Source: CAZECR01 sp964510495 | GTDB lineage: Bacteria > Patescibacteriota > Patescibacteriia > Magasanikbacterales > GWA2-37-8 | Direction: 5' to 3' | Assembly: GCA_964510495.1 (NCBI GenBank) | Contig: CAZECR010000007.1 | Coordinates: forward strand, 1 to 48,501 | Length of the DNA: 48,501 nt | Shown here: in pieces, positions 25,623-32,883 of the stretch | How positions within the stretch are numbered: the first letter of the stretch is position 1 | How the letters are laid out: each line of letters starts with the position of its first letter | The notes under the pieces: generated by a model | The model's input: only the letters and a program-made list of their open reading frames with translations | The model's database searches: none | Told to the model about the DNA's origin: nothing | Position numbers and translations under genes: made by a program

Positions 25623-26060
25623 TCAACGCGCGTCTGCCGCTGCGAGCGTTGTGCTCTGTGTGAGGCAGTCAAAGACGTACACGATCCAGGTGCCGGGGTA
25701 CGCGCCGAACTGGACCGGGTCGATCACGATAGTGCCCTGAGTGCGAGTGTCGCTCCAAGGGCTGAACGTGGTGATGGGTCGATGGTTCGGCTCGTTTCTC
25801 AGCAGTTTGGTCTGAAGCGAATAGCTGGCAGGGCAGTGCAGCGTCCGGTCACCCCTACCGTCGAGCAGGTCAAAGACGTACTTGCGACCATCAGCGTACG
25901 GGGAGGGGTGAAGCACGACAGGCATCGTGACGATGCTCGAGATCTCTGCGTGCTCAGTGCTGGTAGTCGCCGGGGAAATCTGCTTGAGACCGGCAGCACA
26001 GCCAGAGGCCATAAATGCCACAACGACGACCGACAACAAGCTCGTCTGTCGAGACAACAT
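25623..26060 (-). CDS. Small lipoprotein of unknown function (145 aa)
   Basis: A lipoprotein signal is clear: basic start, hydrophobic core and lipobox ending MASGC with the lipidated Cys at residue 21. The mature part is about 124 residues, has two further cysteines (near residues 76 and 131) and no family that I recognise. AAGGAG lies 7 bases before the ATG at 26060, and a TCGGC/GCCGA hairpin (26074-26088) sits just upstream. Codons are strongly GC-ending, unlike the flanking genes. The gene is divergent from the third TrmB-like regulator. A likely -35 TTGACA lies near 26128, within the 17-base repeated motif. Confidence 0.75.
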   Translation of the reverse strand: MLSRQTSLLSVVVVAFMASGCAAGLKQISPATTSTEHAEISSIVTMPVVLHPSPYADGRKYVFDLLDGRGDRTLHCPASYSLQTKLLRNEPNHRPITTFSPWSDTRTQGTIVIDPVQFGAYPGTWIVYVFDCLTQSTTLAAADAR

Positions 26061-26118
26061 GGTGCGCTCCTTTTCGGCATAACGCCGAGGGGTATGAAAA
26101 GATAATGACAGTTTTGAC

Positions 26119-26135
26119 CAGCAGTGTCAAACCAA
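26119..26135. repeat. 17-base repeated motif, copy 1
   Basis: CAGCAGTGTCAAACCAA recurs exactly at 31387-31403. Here its complement supplies the TTGACA-like -35 facing the lipoprotein gene. Confidence 0.55.
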
Positions 26136-26261
26136 TAAAAGTTGTTTTGGGTAAAAAAGCCACTCATTTTTTTAAAAAAGTAAGTCTATCTTCTTCAAAA
26201 AATAGTAAAAAAATTTTTCACTTACAACCTTAACCTTTTTATCAGTAATCTTAAGAGTAGG

Positions 26262-26304
26262 TGTCAAATTAAATTTGACAATTATTACTTTTTTATCTTA
26301 AAAT
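26262..26304 (+). promoter_or_regulatory. Promoter with overlapping palindrome, third TrmB-like gene
   Basis: TGTCAAAT (26262-26269) and ATTTGACA (26273-26280) form an 8-bp inverted repeat with a 3-base centre. TTGACA (26275-26280) within it is the -35, followed by an 18-base spacer and TAAAAT (26299-26304). The design resembles the second TrmB-like promoter. Confidence 0.7.
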
Positions 26305-26325
26305 AAGAAATAAACATATAAAAAT

Positions 26326-27153
26326 ATGTCAAAAGTTTATAAAAAAAATACTATCGCTACAACGCTTACGGAACTGGGGCTGGGGGAAAACGAAGCGCAA
26401 CTCTATGAAATATTACTTCAAAATTCTCAGGCCACTATCCCGCTTTTAAAACAAAAAAGTCCGTTTTCGAGAACCATGTTGTATTACGTGCTGAATAACC
26501 TGGAAGGCTATGGCCTGGTAACCACTGATAAGCAGGGTAAAAAAACCGTTTACAACGCTGCGCCGCCCGAAAAGCTGGAAGAATTTATGGTAAGCCAGCA
26601 AAAAGAACTGGAACGTCAAAAATCGCTGCTGAAAGAAGTGATTGGCGATCTCCAATCAGTCTACCGGCTCTCGCATCACAAGCCGGGGGTAAGGTTTTTT
26701 GAAGGCAAAGAGGGCTTGGTTAATGCCTATGATGAAGTACTTGATTTGCGCCAGCCTATTTTAAGCATTGAAGACAGAGGTAATATGCTGGATTTTTTTC
26801 CGGATTATGTTGAGGAATTTGTAAAAAAACGAATTGCACGGAAAATTTCAAACCGAGCCATTGCTCCAGATACTAACACTATCAACACCCCTGATCCTGA
26901 AAGACATATCGATTCACGACTTATTCCGGCCAGCGAGTTCCCTTTTAGTATGGACATAAAAATTTGTGCCGACACCGTGCAGATTGCAACACTCGAAGAA
27001 GGGCAGGCAATGGCAGTTCATATTGTGCACCCTTTGATTGCCGAAAACTTCCGCGTTTTATTTGAGTACATCTGGCGACAAGCCGACAAGTCAAAGCGTC
27101 AGACAAATTCTCCAAAAGAATCCGGAACTTCATCAAGTGGAGTTAAGGAGTAA
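26326..27153 (+). CDS. TrmB-family winged-helix transcriptional regulator (third of three)
   Basis: This 275-residue protein carries the N-terminal winged helix (about residues 10-78, LGLGENEAQLYEILLQN through TMLYYVLNNLEGYGL). A coiled helical linker rich in Glu/Lys/Gln (about 88-115) and the C-terminal TrmB-type domain (from VRFFEGKEGLVNAYDEVL) follow. There is no SD and the leader is only about 15 bases. A palindrome over the -35 suggests autoregulation, perhaps with control of the divergent lipoprotein gene. The 3' end overlaps the convergent methyltransferase-like gene by 55 bases, so the two mRNAs are antisense to each other at their ends. Confidence 0.83.
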   Translation: MSKVYKKNTIATTLTELGLGENEAQLYEILLQNSQATIPLLKQKSPFSRTMLYYVLNNLEGYGLVTTDKQGKKTVYNAAPPEKLEEFMVSQQKELERQKSLLKEVIGDLQSVYRLSHHKPGVRFFEGKEGLVNAYDEVLDLRQPILSIEDRGNMLDFFPDYVEEFVKKRIARKISNRAIAPDTNTINTPDPERHIDSRLIPASEFPFSMDIKICADTVQIATLEEGQAMAVHIVHPLIAENFRVLFEYIWRQADKSKRQTNSPKESGTSSSGVKE

Positions 27154-28847
27154 CCTTCTTTAAGCAATTTTTTAATTTCCGGGCCGTGGTCCGCTGCTTT
27201 ACTGATAATTATAGCCATGGGCACCTGGCCTTTTGTATCGTCTTCCCCCGACACTCCCGGGCCCATGATTACCTGGAACTGTAATTGTTCAGAGTGCGCA
27301 TGATCGGCATGCGTACGCTCTAAGTCTTTTTTGATTTTTTTGAGCTCGGGAATGCGATAGCGGCGGCCAAAATTTTCACGGATGTTATCATCAATGTAGA
27401 CGCCGCCCGGTTTAAGTTTGTTAATGAACGTGTTGATAAATAGTTGGTATTCAGGGCCGGTGATGTATACCGTCGAACGGACGCCAAGCCCAATATCTAT
27501 CGAAGTATCCGCCAGGTGGTCGATTTGTGAGAAATCGCCAATCATAATTCCGGCTGGAAAAGCTGGGATATATTCATAAGGATCACGATGGTCGCGCAAT
27601 ACTTCTTTTATTCCTCCAGACTCAAAAAGTTGGCAAATTTTTTTAAAAGCCGGTGAGTCGATTTCTTTTAAATTTTCGTGCCTGGGGTAAAGGCGCCGTC
27701 CTTGCGCGTCTATTTCGCTATAATCAGTGGGGACAGTGGAAGTGGTGGCTAGCTGCGGAGCAACTTCTTGTAAAATATCAATAATGCTCGCAGGGTCTTC
27801 TTCGAGTCTCGTCCTGCGCACCGCATCGTACTCGAGGTCTTGTTGGCCTAATTGACCGTCTTTAACTACAATGAGCTTCGCAAGCGCCTCGCTGACTAAC
27901 TCTGTCATGCTGAGCTGGATATGTTCACCAATTTTCTGGTCTAACACATTCCAGTCAATACGATTATCCACTAATTTATTGAGCGGAAAATAGAGTTTAT
28001 CCGCGACGGCTATATCTACAAGACCGTGCGGAATATCATCGGGGAGTCGGAATATGCTACGCCATAGTTTGTTGTGTCCACTGCCCGGACCCAATTCTAA
28101 GAGAACCGGGGTTGACCGTGGTGAAGGAAATTTTTTTATAAATTGAGGAAGGAAAAAACCAAATCGATCATCATAATCCAACAAATCACGATCAACACGC
28201 CAAAAGAGCTCTGGCACCGGCGCTAATTGCCCGCGGCTATGGAAAGCGCGCAGGTAAAGGGACTTTACCTGGGGTGCACTAGCTAACATGGTGAGCTCGG
28301 CGGTGTGCTGCGCGACGTATTTATCAAGCTCTAAATTATCCTGCGCAGCTAAGGTGGGTTGTGTAAAAACAGTCGACGGTTCTGTGTTCTGCAAAGTAAG
28401 TTCAACTTTCTCATAATTTGCCACCCACTGCGCTGCCTTGAGCGCTTCCCTTTTCCACTCGGCTTCTTTGTCTTCCAAATCAGCCAAAAAAAACACAGCA
28501 TCCCTTTCGCTCATTGTCTCTGTTCGTAAGCCGTGTTCAAGTTTAACGAAAATATCTTGAGCACGCGATAGTAGGCCGGCGCTAATTTCTCCAGGATTAA
28601 GGCCAAAGGCTGCAAACTGTTTGGTTGTTTCATTGATGGCTGCTACTAAGCGTTCGTACGTTGCTTCCAGCTGGTTAAAAATTTCCGGAGAAAGCGATGC
28701 ACGCAAATCAGGAATTACGCTGCGCAGTCGTGGAACTTCCTGAGCTGCCTTAAGCAGAGAGACTGCTTGTTCGCCTTCAAACCGGGCTCGCATAACAATA
28801 TTTTCAGTCTGGTCACTATTTGGTGGACGCACGGCAAGCTCGCGCAT
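27099..28847 (-). CDS. Large SAM-methyltransferase-like protein of unknown target (582 aa)
   Basis: The N-terminal 190 residues are mostly helical (Glu/Lys/Ala/Leu-rich). A segment near residues 245-258 reads VLLELGPGSGHNK, the glycine-rich SAM-binding motif I of Rossmann methyltransferases. Farther on, KLKPGGVYIDDNIREN (about 490-505) looks like the post-motif III strand of such enzymes. The target is unknown. ATG at 28847 is preferred over an in-frame GTG at 28883 because a TATAAT box (28862-28857) lies 9 bases before it, which would give a leaderless mRNA. It is convergent and overlapping with the third TrmB-like gene, and divergent from the TIR gene. Confidence 0.62.
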   Translation of the reverse strand: MRELAVRPPNSDQTENIVMRARFEGEQAVSLLKAAQEVPRLRSVIPDLRASLSPEIFNQLEATYERLVAAINETTKQFAAFGLNPGEISAGLLSRAQDIFVKLEHGLRTETMSERDAVFFLADLEDKEAEWKREALKAAQWVANYEKVELTLQNTEPSTVFTQPTLAAQDNLELDKYVAQHTAELTMLASAPQVKSLYLRAFHSRGQLAPVPELFWRVDRDLLDYDDRFGFFLPQFIKKFPSPRSTPVLLELGPGSGHNKLWRSIFRLPDDIPHGLVDIAVADKLYFPLNKLVDNRIDWNVLDQKIGEHIQLSMTELVSEALAKLIVVKDGQLGQQDLEYDAVRRTRLEEDPASIIDILQEVAPQLATTSTVPTDYSEIDAQGRRLYPRHENLKEIDSPAFKKICQLFESGGIKEVLRDHRDPYEYIPAFPAGIMIGDFSQIDHLADTSIDIGLGVRSTVYITGPEYQLFINTFINKLKPGGVYIDDNIRENFGRRYRIPELKKIKKDLERTHADHAHSEQLQFQVIMGPGVSGEDDTKGQVPMAIIISKAADHGPEIKKLLKEGYSLTPLDEVPDSFGEFV

Positions 28848-28862
28848 AAAAATAAAATTATA

Positions 28863-29176
28863 TTCCCCTATAGGATATAGCACAATTCAAAGCGGGTAAA
28901 GTAGTTCTTCCGCTTCGTTTAAAACAGCTGCCCGGCAAGGTTAGTTGTTTTTTTATTTCACAATGGTGCATGTAGCGCCATAAGGCCGTATTTACAACTA
29001 AAAGCCGCTGAGCACTAACCCCGTGTGACTTTTATTGACATTTTTTTGCCTTATTTAAGCATAAAATGGTCTATATAAGGTAATATGTTAATCTAATACT
29101 AACATAATTAGTATATGTATAATTAGCTTATATTAGCTAAATTATATCCATAATTAATTATTATGTGTATCTACTA
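28863..29176. other. AT-rich intergenic region upstream of the TIR gene
   Basis: No gene is seen. The region from about 29060 to 29160 is very AT-rich and contains short inverted repeats such as ATACTAA/TTAGTAT and repeated TTAGC blocks, which may be operator sites or a bent upstream element. Confidence 0.4.
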
Positions 29177-29205
29177 TTGACAAAACTGTATTTTTATGAT
29201 ATAGT
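29177..29205 (+). promoter_or_regulatory. Near-consensus sigma70-type promoter for the TIR gene
   Basis: TTGACA (29177-29182), a 17-base spacer and TATAGT (29200-29205) are present. The predicted start near 29212 gives a leader of about 150 bases. Confidence 0.85.
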
Positions 29206-29261
29206 GTGACGTTCTGAAAGTTACGACAGTTCTTTTACAGACAACTCAAGAATTTTTCTAA

Positions 29262-29321
29262 GTTTCCCTCACAGCAATAAGGCGGTCTTAAGCAAGGTCA
29301 CCTGATTGCTATGGGGGAAAC
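29262..29321 (+). promoter_or_regulatory. Long structured hairpin in the TIR gene leader
   Basis: Bases 29262-29278 pair with 29305-29321 over 17 positions, with one C/A mismatch and one G-U pair. The 26-base loop can fold further (CTT-AAGC-AAG). The stem ends 30 bases before AGGAG (29352-29356). Confidence 0.72.
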
Positions 29322-29363
29322 AAGTTTGTACCCCTGCCAACAACGTCCACCAGGAGAAAAAGC

Positions 29364-31070
29364 ATGCGTAAGAACACGCCGCCCCAGGGTTCCTCGATCA
29401 CCATGCCCGCCGACCTCATCAGCCGCCTGAAGAACTGCGGCTTGAGCGATGCTCAGATCAAGAAGCTCGCGGCGGCCCACGTGACCGACGAGAACATCCT
29501 CGCGCAGCTCGCCGTCGACCTGAACAGCTTCATGGTCGCGAGCGGCTGCGTGATCGGCCAGGCCCTGCGGGTCAAGCAGGAGTTCGCCGAGGGCGAGGAG
29601 GCGCGGAAGAGCCGCATCTCCCGCATGAGCGGCGTCGAGCTCGCTCGCGAGTTCGTCGCCGGCCAGGTCCTCACGGGCCCCGTCTACGACCGCGTCAACT
29701 TCCTCACCCACGGCTACGTGCCGAAGGTGGGGCAGATGACCGACGAGACGACCCTCGGGAACTTCCTCGGCTACCAGATCGGCCGGAGCAAGAACGGCAG
29801 CGAGCGCCCGCCCAAGTACGTCGGCGCGCAGTTCGGCAGCGTCACCCTGGTCTCGATCGCCCGCGCGTTCGAGACCGAGGCCGCCGCCGATCGCTTCGAC
29901 GTCTACACCGGCGAGCAGCTCGACCAGAGCGGGTTCAACCCGGTGCACAACCGGACGTTCCCGCTCGACAACGACGTCGAGATGGAGATCAACTGCTTCC
30001 TCGCCGCGAACCTGTCCGCCCACGACGCCAGCTTCGACCCCAGCGACGCCGACCACGTCGACCACGCCATGAGCGCGGCCGGCACCATGGCCGAGATCAT
30101 CGAGAAGCACGTGCGCGTGAAGAACGAGACCGACCGCCAGCAGAAGATCCGCGCCGACCTCCAGGCCCAGAAGCCGAACTCCGTCAGCCGCAAGCAGAAG
30201 CTCGCGCTGACGGTCTACCTCGACGAGTCGGCCAAGGAGGACAGCGACGCCATCCGGCTCGCCAAGCGCCGGCTCACGAGGCCGGTCACCGTCACGGCCG
30301 TCGCCAACTTCAAGAAGGAGCCCGAGATCGAGCTGCCGCCCGCCGCGGATCTCGTCGTCATGTACGCCGACGAGAACGCGGGCAAGAACTGCCGCACGCA
30401 CCTCTTCCAGATCATCCGGAAGACCAGCTATTGGGACCCGAGCAAGGTGGGGGCCGGCGAGATCACGACGAACCTGAAGGTGGCCATGATGAGTCGGGCC
30501 AAGGTGGTCCTCTTCCTCATCACGCAGAGCTTCATGGCCGAGAACTACGACATCTTCGAGGAGGCGGTGCGCATCCGTCAGAGCGGCGTGCGCGTCATCC
30601 CGGTCATCGTGGGCAGCTGCGACTGGCAGTCGTCGGTGCTCGGACCCTTCGCCCCGCTCCCGAGCAGCCAGATCGCGATCAGCAAGTACTCGAAGGAGGA
30701 CGAGGCCTGGTGCGAGGTCGCGAAGGGGGTGCGACAGGTCGTGGAGGCCCAGATCTGGTCGGCGCCCAAGGCGACCGTCCAGGCGAGCTCCATGTCGGGC
30801 ACCGTCGTGGTCACCGGGAACAACAACCAGGTGATCATGCAGCAGGGGCACGGTTCGAGCCAGCAGGCCTCGGCCACCGGCACCAACAACGCCGATGCCC
30901 GCCGCGCCCTCAACCGCTTCGACGAACCGACCTTCATGGCGATCGTGCTCGACAACTGGCAGAGCGCCTACTCCCGCTTCTCCAGCGGCATGGATCGCAC
31001 CCAGAAGATCAACCTCCTCCTCCAGCTCGTCGACGCGGCCGACATCATCCGCGCCTGCGCCCGGTACTAG
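29364..31070 (+). CDS. TIR-domain protein with C-terminal effector-associated-like domain (568 aa)
   Basis: Residues about 328-470 form a TIR domain: first strand DLVVMYADEN, then VVLFLITQSFMAENYDIFEEAVRI and VRVIPVIVGSCDWQ, then SKEDEAWCEVAKGVRQVVE. This matches the bacterial TIR_2 pattern. E399/E400 sit where the catalytic Glu of TIR NAD-hydrolases is found. After a GTVVVTGNNNQVIMQQG linker, residues about 510-568 make a small helical domain like effector-associated/death-like domains of bacterial conflict systems. The N-terminal 300 residues are not recognised. The gene is strikingly GC-rich (42 G/C in the 60 bases from 29641), has AGGAG 7 bases before the ATG, and stands alone on its own promoter. 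NAD-depleting defence or suicide activity is inferred. Confidence 0.75.
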   Translation: MRKNTPPQGSSITMPADLISRLKNCGLSDAQIKKLAAAHVTDENILAQLAVDLNSFMVASGCVIGQALRVKQEFAEGEEARKSRISRMSGVELAREFVAGQVLTGPVYDRVNFLTHGYVPKVGQMTDETTLGNFLGYQIGRSKNGSERPPKYVGAQFGSVTLVSIARAFETEAAADRFDVYTGEQLDQSGFNPVHNRTFPLDNDVEMEINCFLAANLSAHDASFDPSDADHVDHAMSAAGTMAEIIEKHVRVKNETDRQQKIRADLQAQKPNSVSRKQKLALTVYLDESAKEDSDAIRLAKRRLTRPVTVTAVANFKKEPEIELPPAADLVVMYADENAGKNCRTHLFQIIRKTSYWDPSKVGAGEITTNLKVAMMSRAKVVLFLITQSFMAENYDIFEEAVRIRQSGVRVIPVIVGSCDWQSSVLGPFAPLPSSQIAISKYSKEDEAWCEVAKGVRQVVEAQIWSAPKATVQASSMSGTVVVTGNNNQVIMQQGHGSSQQASATGTNNADARRALNRFDEPTFMAIVLDNWQSAYSRFSSGMDRTQKINLLLQLVDAADIIRACARY

Positions 31071-31076
31071 AGGCTG

Positions 31077-31284
31077 CACTGAAGAAAATTCTTAAGCAGT
31101 GTTTCACCACCTCACAAAAAAAGAGGCTGAAGCCCTGAAGATCCGTCACCCAAATGACGGTTCCGCGCCTGAATCTCGGGTGCGTATCGGTGAGCTGCAA
31201 CGGCTCGCCACCCCCTCGCGGACTAGTCGCCCACAAGCGTCTAGTCCCGAGTATCTCTAGGAGATCTATCACACATAGATACTC
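31077..31284 (+). other. Series of 3' hairpins after the TIR gene, no U-tract
   Basis: Stems are CACTG/CAGTG (31077-31101), CCGTCA/TGACGG (31143-31160), GGACTAG/CTAGTCC (31220-31247) and GAGTATCT/AGATACTC (31249-31284). No coding frame is supported here. Confidence 0.6.
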
Positions 31285-31641
31285 TAGAAATTTCCTTAAT
31301 GTAATGATTGAGGAACAAGCTTCTAAAAACCCGGTTGGCAGTATTTAAAACCAAAAATAAATTGTCACAAATAACCACTGAATAAACAGCAGTGTCAAAC
31401 CAACGTACGTATAATGAAAACGTCTTTTTGGTCTAAGTATAGGTTTTTAAAACGTATAAAAGAACTTTTTAGTTAAAAGCGAGTCGTGTGGTTATTCAAT
31501 ACAGAGGTAATCGGACTGGATGCTTTTCACTATGCATTGTAATTAAAATTGAGGTAACCAGGTTTCAGTGGCCACTACTTGATACTTATAAGAAAACATG
31601 GTTATCTATGAGACAACTTCCCACAGGGAAAGGAAACGATC
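31285..31641. promoter_or_regulatory. Leader and promoter region of the secreted-protein gene
   Basis: No gene is seen. A TATAAT at 31410-31415 lacks a clear -35. The copy-2 17-base repeat is at 31387-31403. Near the gene, GGTAACCA/TGGTTATC and TTCCC-ACA-GGGAA form stems, the latter directly before AAGGAA and the ATG. Confidence 0.5.
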
Positions 31642-32481
31642 ATGACAAGAAAACAGTTGGTTCCTGGTCTGCTGCTCCTGCTTAGCATCGTTGCTCCGTC
31701 GATTTCTGGGGCACAGTCTACCAGCCTCCTGCAGGTCATCCGGGATAACGAGGCCCGGAATGCCGCGACCAAAAGGCGGGTCGCTGCGGAGATTCTGGGT
31801 GAGCTGGGACCGGATCAGCCGAGCTTCCGTGAACGGGGCATGCAGCGCCCGCCGGGAGCGAGGCAGGGGACGTACACGCTGCTACAGCCCACGGATCGTC
31901 GGCACCATGGTGGTGGCGACTCGATTCCGCAGGCGGTGTGGTTGGATCACACCTGCCCCCAGCCTCCGTGTACTCCAAGCCCGACCCGGTCATTCCGTGA
32001 GCTGGTCGCAGGCAAGACGGCGAGCATCGACCTGCGTGGCAAAACCGACGGCTACGACTACCGTCAGCGCTTGATCCAGAAGGGTTTCGAGGTCAGGACT
32101 TATCTCGGCGCAGTCGGCGTCGAGGTCGGTCGAAAGGCTGTCGGCATCTACGGCTGGGACACGAGCCTCACGCTCCGGCCGGAGGATGGGCGCAGTCTGC
32201 TGGTGCGGTATTCAGGGAGTCCGAAGAGCTGTGTTCCTGATGCCGCCGGACTGTGTACGGTCGTGATCCATGCGCTCACGCCCACAGAGCAGGCCGATCG
32301 TCAGCAGGCCGAGGCGCGCCTCAAGGCCCAGTACCAGGCACAGGGCATCCCCCGCAGCATCTTCGTGCCCTCGAAGGCTCCTGTGTCTGGGGTGAGCCTG
32401 ATACAGATCCCTCCGGACGGGGTCATCCGCGGCGAGAACAAGATCATCATCGCGCCGCTCAAGCCCGTCCCCGCCAAGTAG
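31642..32481 (+). CDS. Secreted protein of unknown function (279 aa)
   Basis: A signal peptide (residues 1-24, core GLLLLLSIVAPS, likely cleavage after SGA) precedes a polar chain. Two close cysteine pairs, TCPQPPC (about 109-115) and SCVPDAAGLC (about 195-204), could form disulfides. A Gln/Ala-rich helix (about 218-235) follows. No family is recognised. Codons are strongly GC-ending. AAGGAA precedes the ATG and a small hairpin precedes that. The gene stands alone, 570 bases after the TIR stop, with a compound hairpin after its own stop. It is probably exported to the surface. Confidence 0.7.
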   Translation: MTRKQLVPGLLLLLSIVAPSISGAQSTSLLQVIRDNEARNAATKRRVAAEILGELGPDQPSFRERGMQRPPGARQGTYTLLQPTDRRHHGGGDSIPQAVWLDHTCPQPPCTPSPTRSFRELVAGKTASIDLRGKTDGYDYRQRLIQKGFEVRTYLGAVGVEVGRKAVGIYGWDTSLTLRPEDGRSLLVRYSGSPKSCVPDAAGLCTVVIHALTPTEQADRQQAEARLKAQYQAQGIPRSIFVPSKAPVSGVSLIQIPPDGVIRGENKIIIAPLKPVPAK

Positions 32482-32506
32482 GTCCCCGCCAGTCTCGATC
32501 TCACCG

Positions 32507-32561
32507 TGCCGACCATCTTGAAACTTCGAGGAGTAGCTCGAAGCAAAATAGACGGTCGGCA
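32507..32561 (+). other. Compound 3' hairpin of the secreted-protein gene
   Basis: The outer stem TGCCGACC/GGTCGGCA (32507-32514 with 32554-32561) encloses CTTCGAG/CTCGAAG (32524-32530 with 32537-32543). No T-run follows. Confidence 0.65.
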
Positions 32562-32612
32562 GCATTTCAAAGCAGTTCTTATTGAGGACTACTTTGTGAT
32601 GTTGTCAGAAAC

Positions 32613-32646
32613 AAAAAAACCAGTTTTCTTAAGGACTGGTTTTTTG
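32613..32646. terminator. Intrinsic terminator
   Basis: ACCAGT/ACTGGT is flanked by an A-run and a T-run, so it can act in both directions. It follows the secreted-protein unit. Confidence 0.8.
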
Positions 32647-32660
32647 TTTGCCGGGTATAT

Positions 32661-32683
32661 AAAAAACCGCCTATAAAAGCGGT
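32661..32683 (-). terminator. Terminator of tRNA-Ala(GGC)
   Basis: On the minus strand ACCGC and GCGGT form a short stem followed by a T-run, 12 bases beyond the tRNA end. Confidence 0.65.
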
Positions 32684-32694
32684 AATTTACAAAG

Positions 32695-32767
32695 TGGACC
32701 GTGCGGGAGTCGAACCCGCGACCTCTTCCATGCCATGGAAGCGCGCTACCAGCTGCGCTAACGGCCC
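32695..32767 (-). tRNA. tRNA-Ala (anticodon GGC), CCA not encoded
   Basis: The acceptor GGGCCGT pairs with ACGGTCC and has the G3-U70 pair diagnostic of alanine. The anticodon loop ATGGCAT gives GGC. A T-loop GGTTCGACTCC is present. The discriminator A is followed by CTT, so CCA must be added enzymatically, unlike the other two tRNAs of this window. Confidence 0.93.
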
Positions 32768-32784
32768 TTAAATTTAACGTCGTT

Positions 32785-32812
32785 AGTATAGCATTTAGCA
32801 GAGAGAAGTCAA
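32785..32812 (-). promoter_or_regulatory. Promoter of tRNA-Ala(GGC)
   Basis: On the minus strand TTGACT (32812-32807), a 16-base spacer and TATACT (32790-32785) lie just upstream of the tRNA. Confidence 0.75.
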
Positions 32813-32821
32813 TGGTTTCCC

Positions 32822-32850
32822 TTGCGATATTTAGCTTACTTAGGTATAGT
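32822..32850 (+). promoter_or_regulatory. Promoter of ychF
   Basis: TTGCGA (32822-32827), a 17-base spacer and TATAGT (32845-32850) give a start near 32857 and a leader of about 27 bases. Confidence 0.7.
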
Positions 32851-32883
32851 GTGAAAGATCAATTAGTCTTTTATTCGGAATCT

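Noticed and set aside
29298..31079. 593-residue minus-strand ORF antisense to the TIR gene
   Set aside because: It is rich in Asp/Arg/Leu/Val as expected from the complement of GC-rich coding sequence. The plus-strand frame has a promoter, an SD and a domain match.
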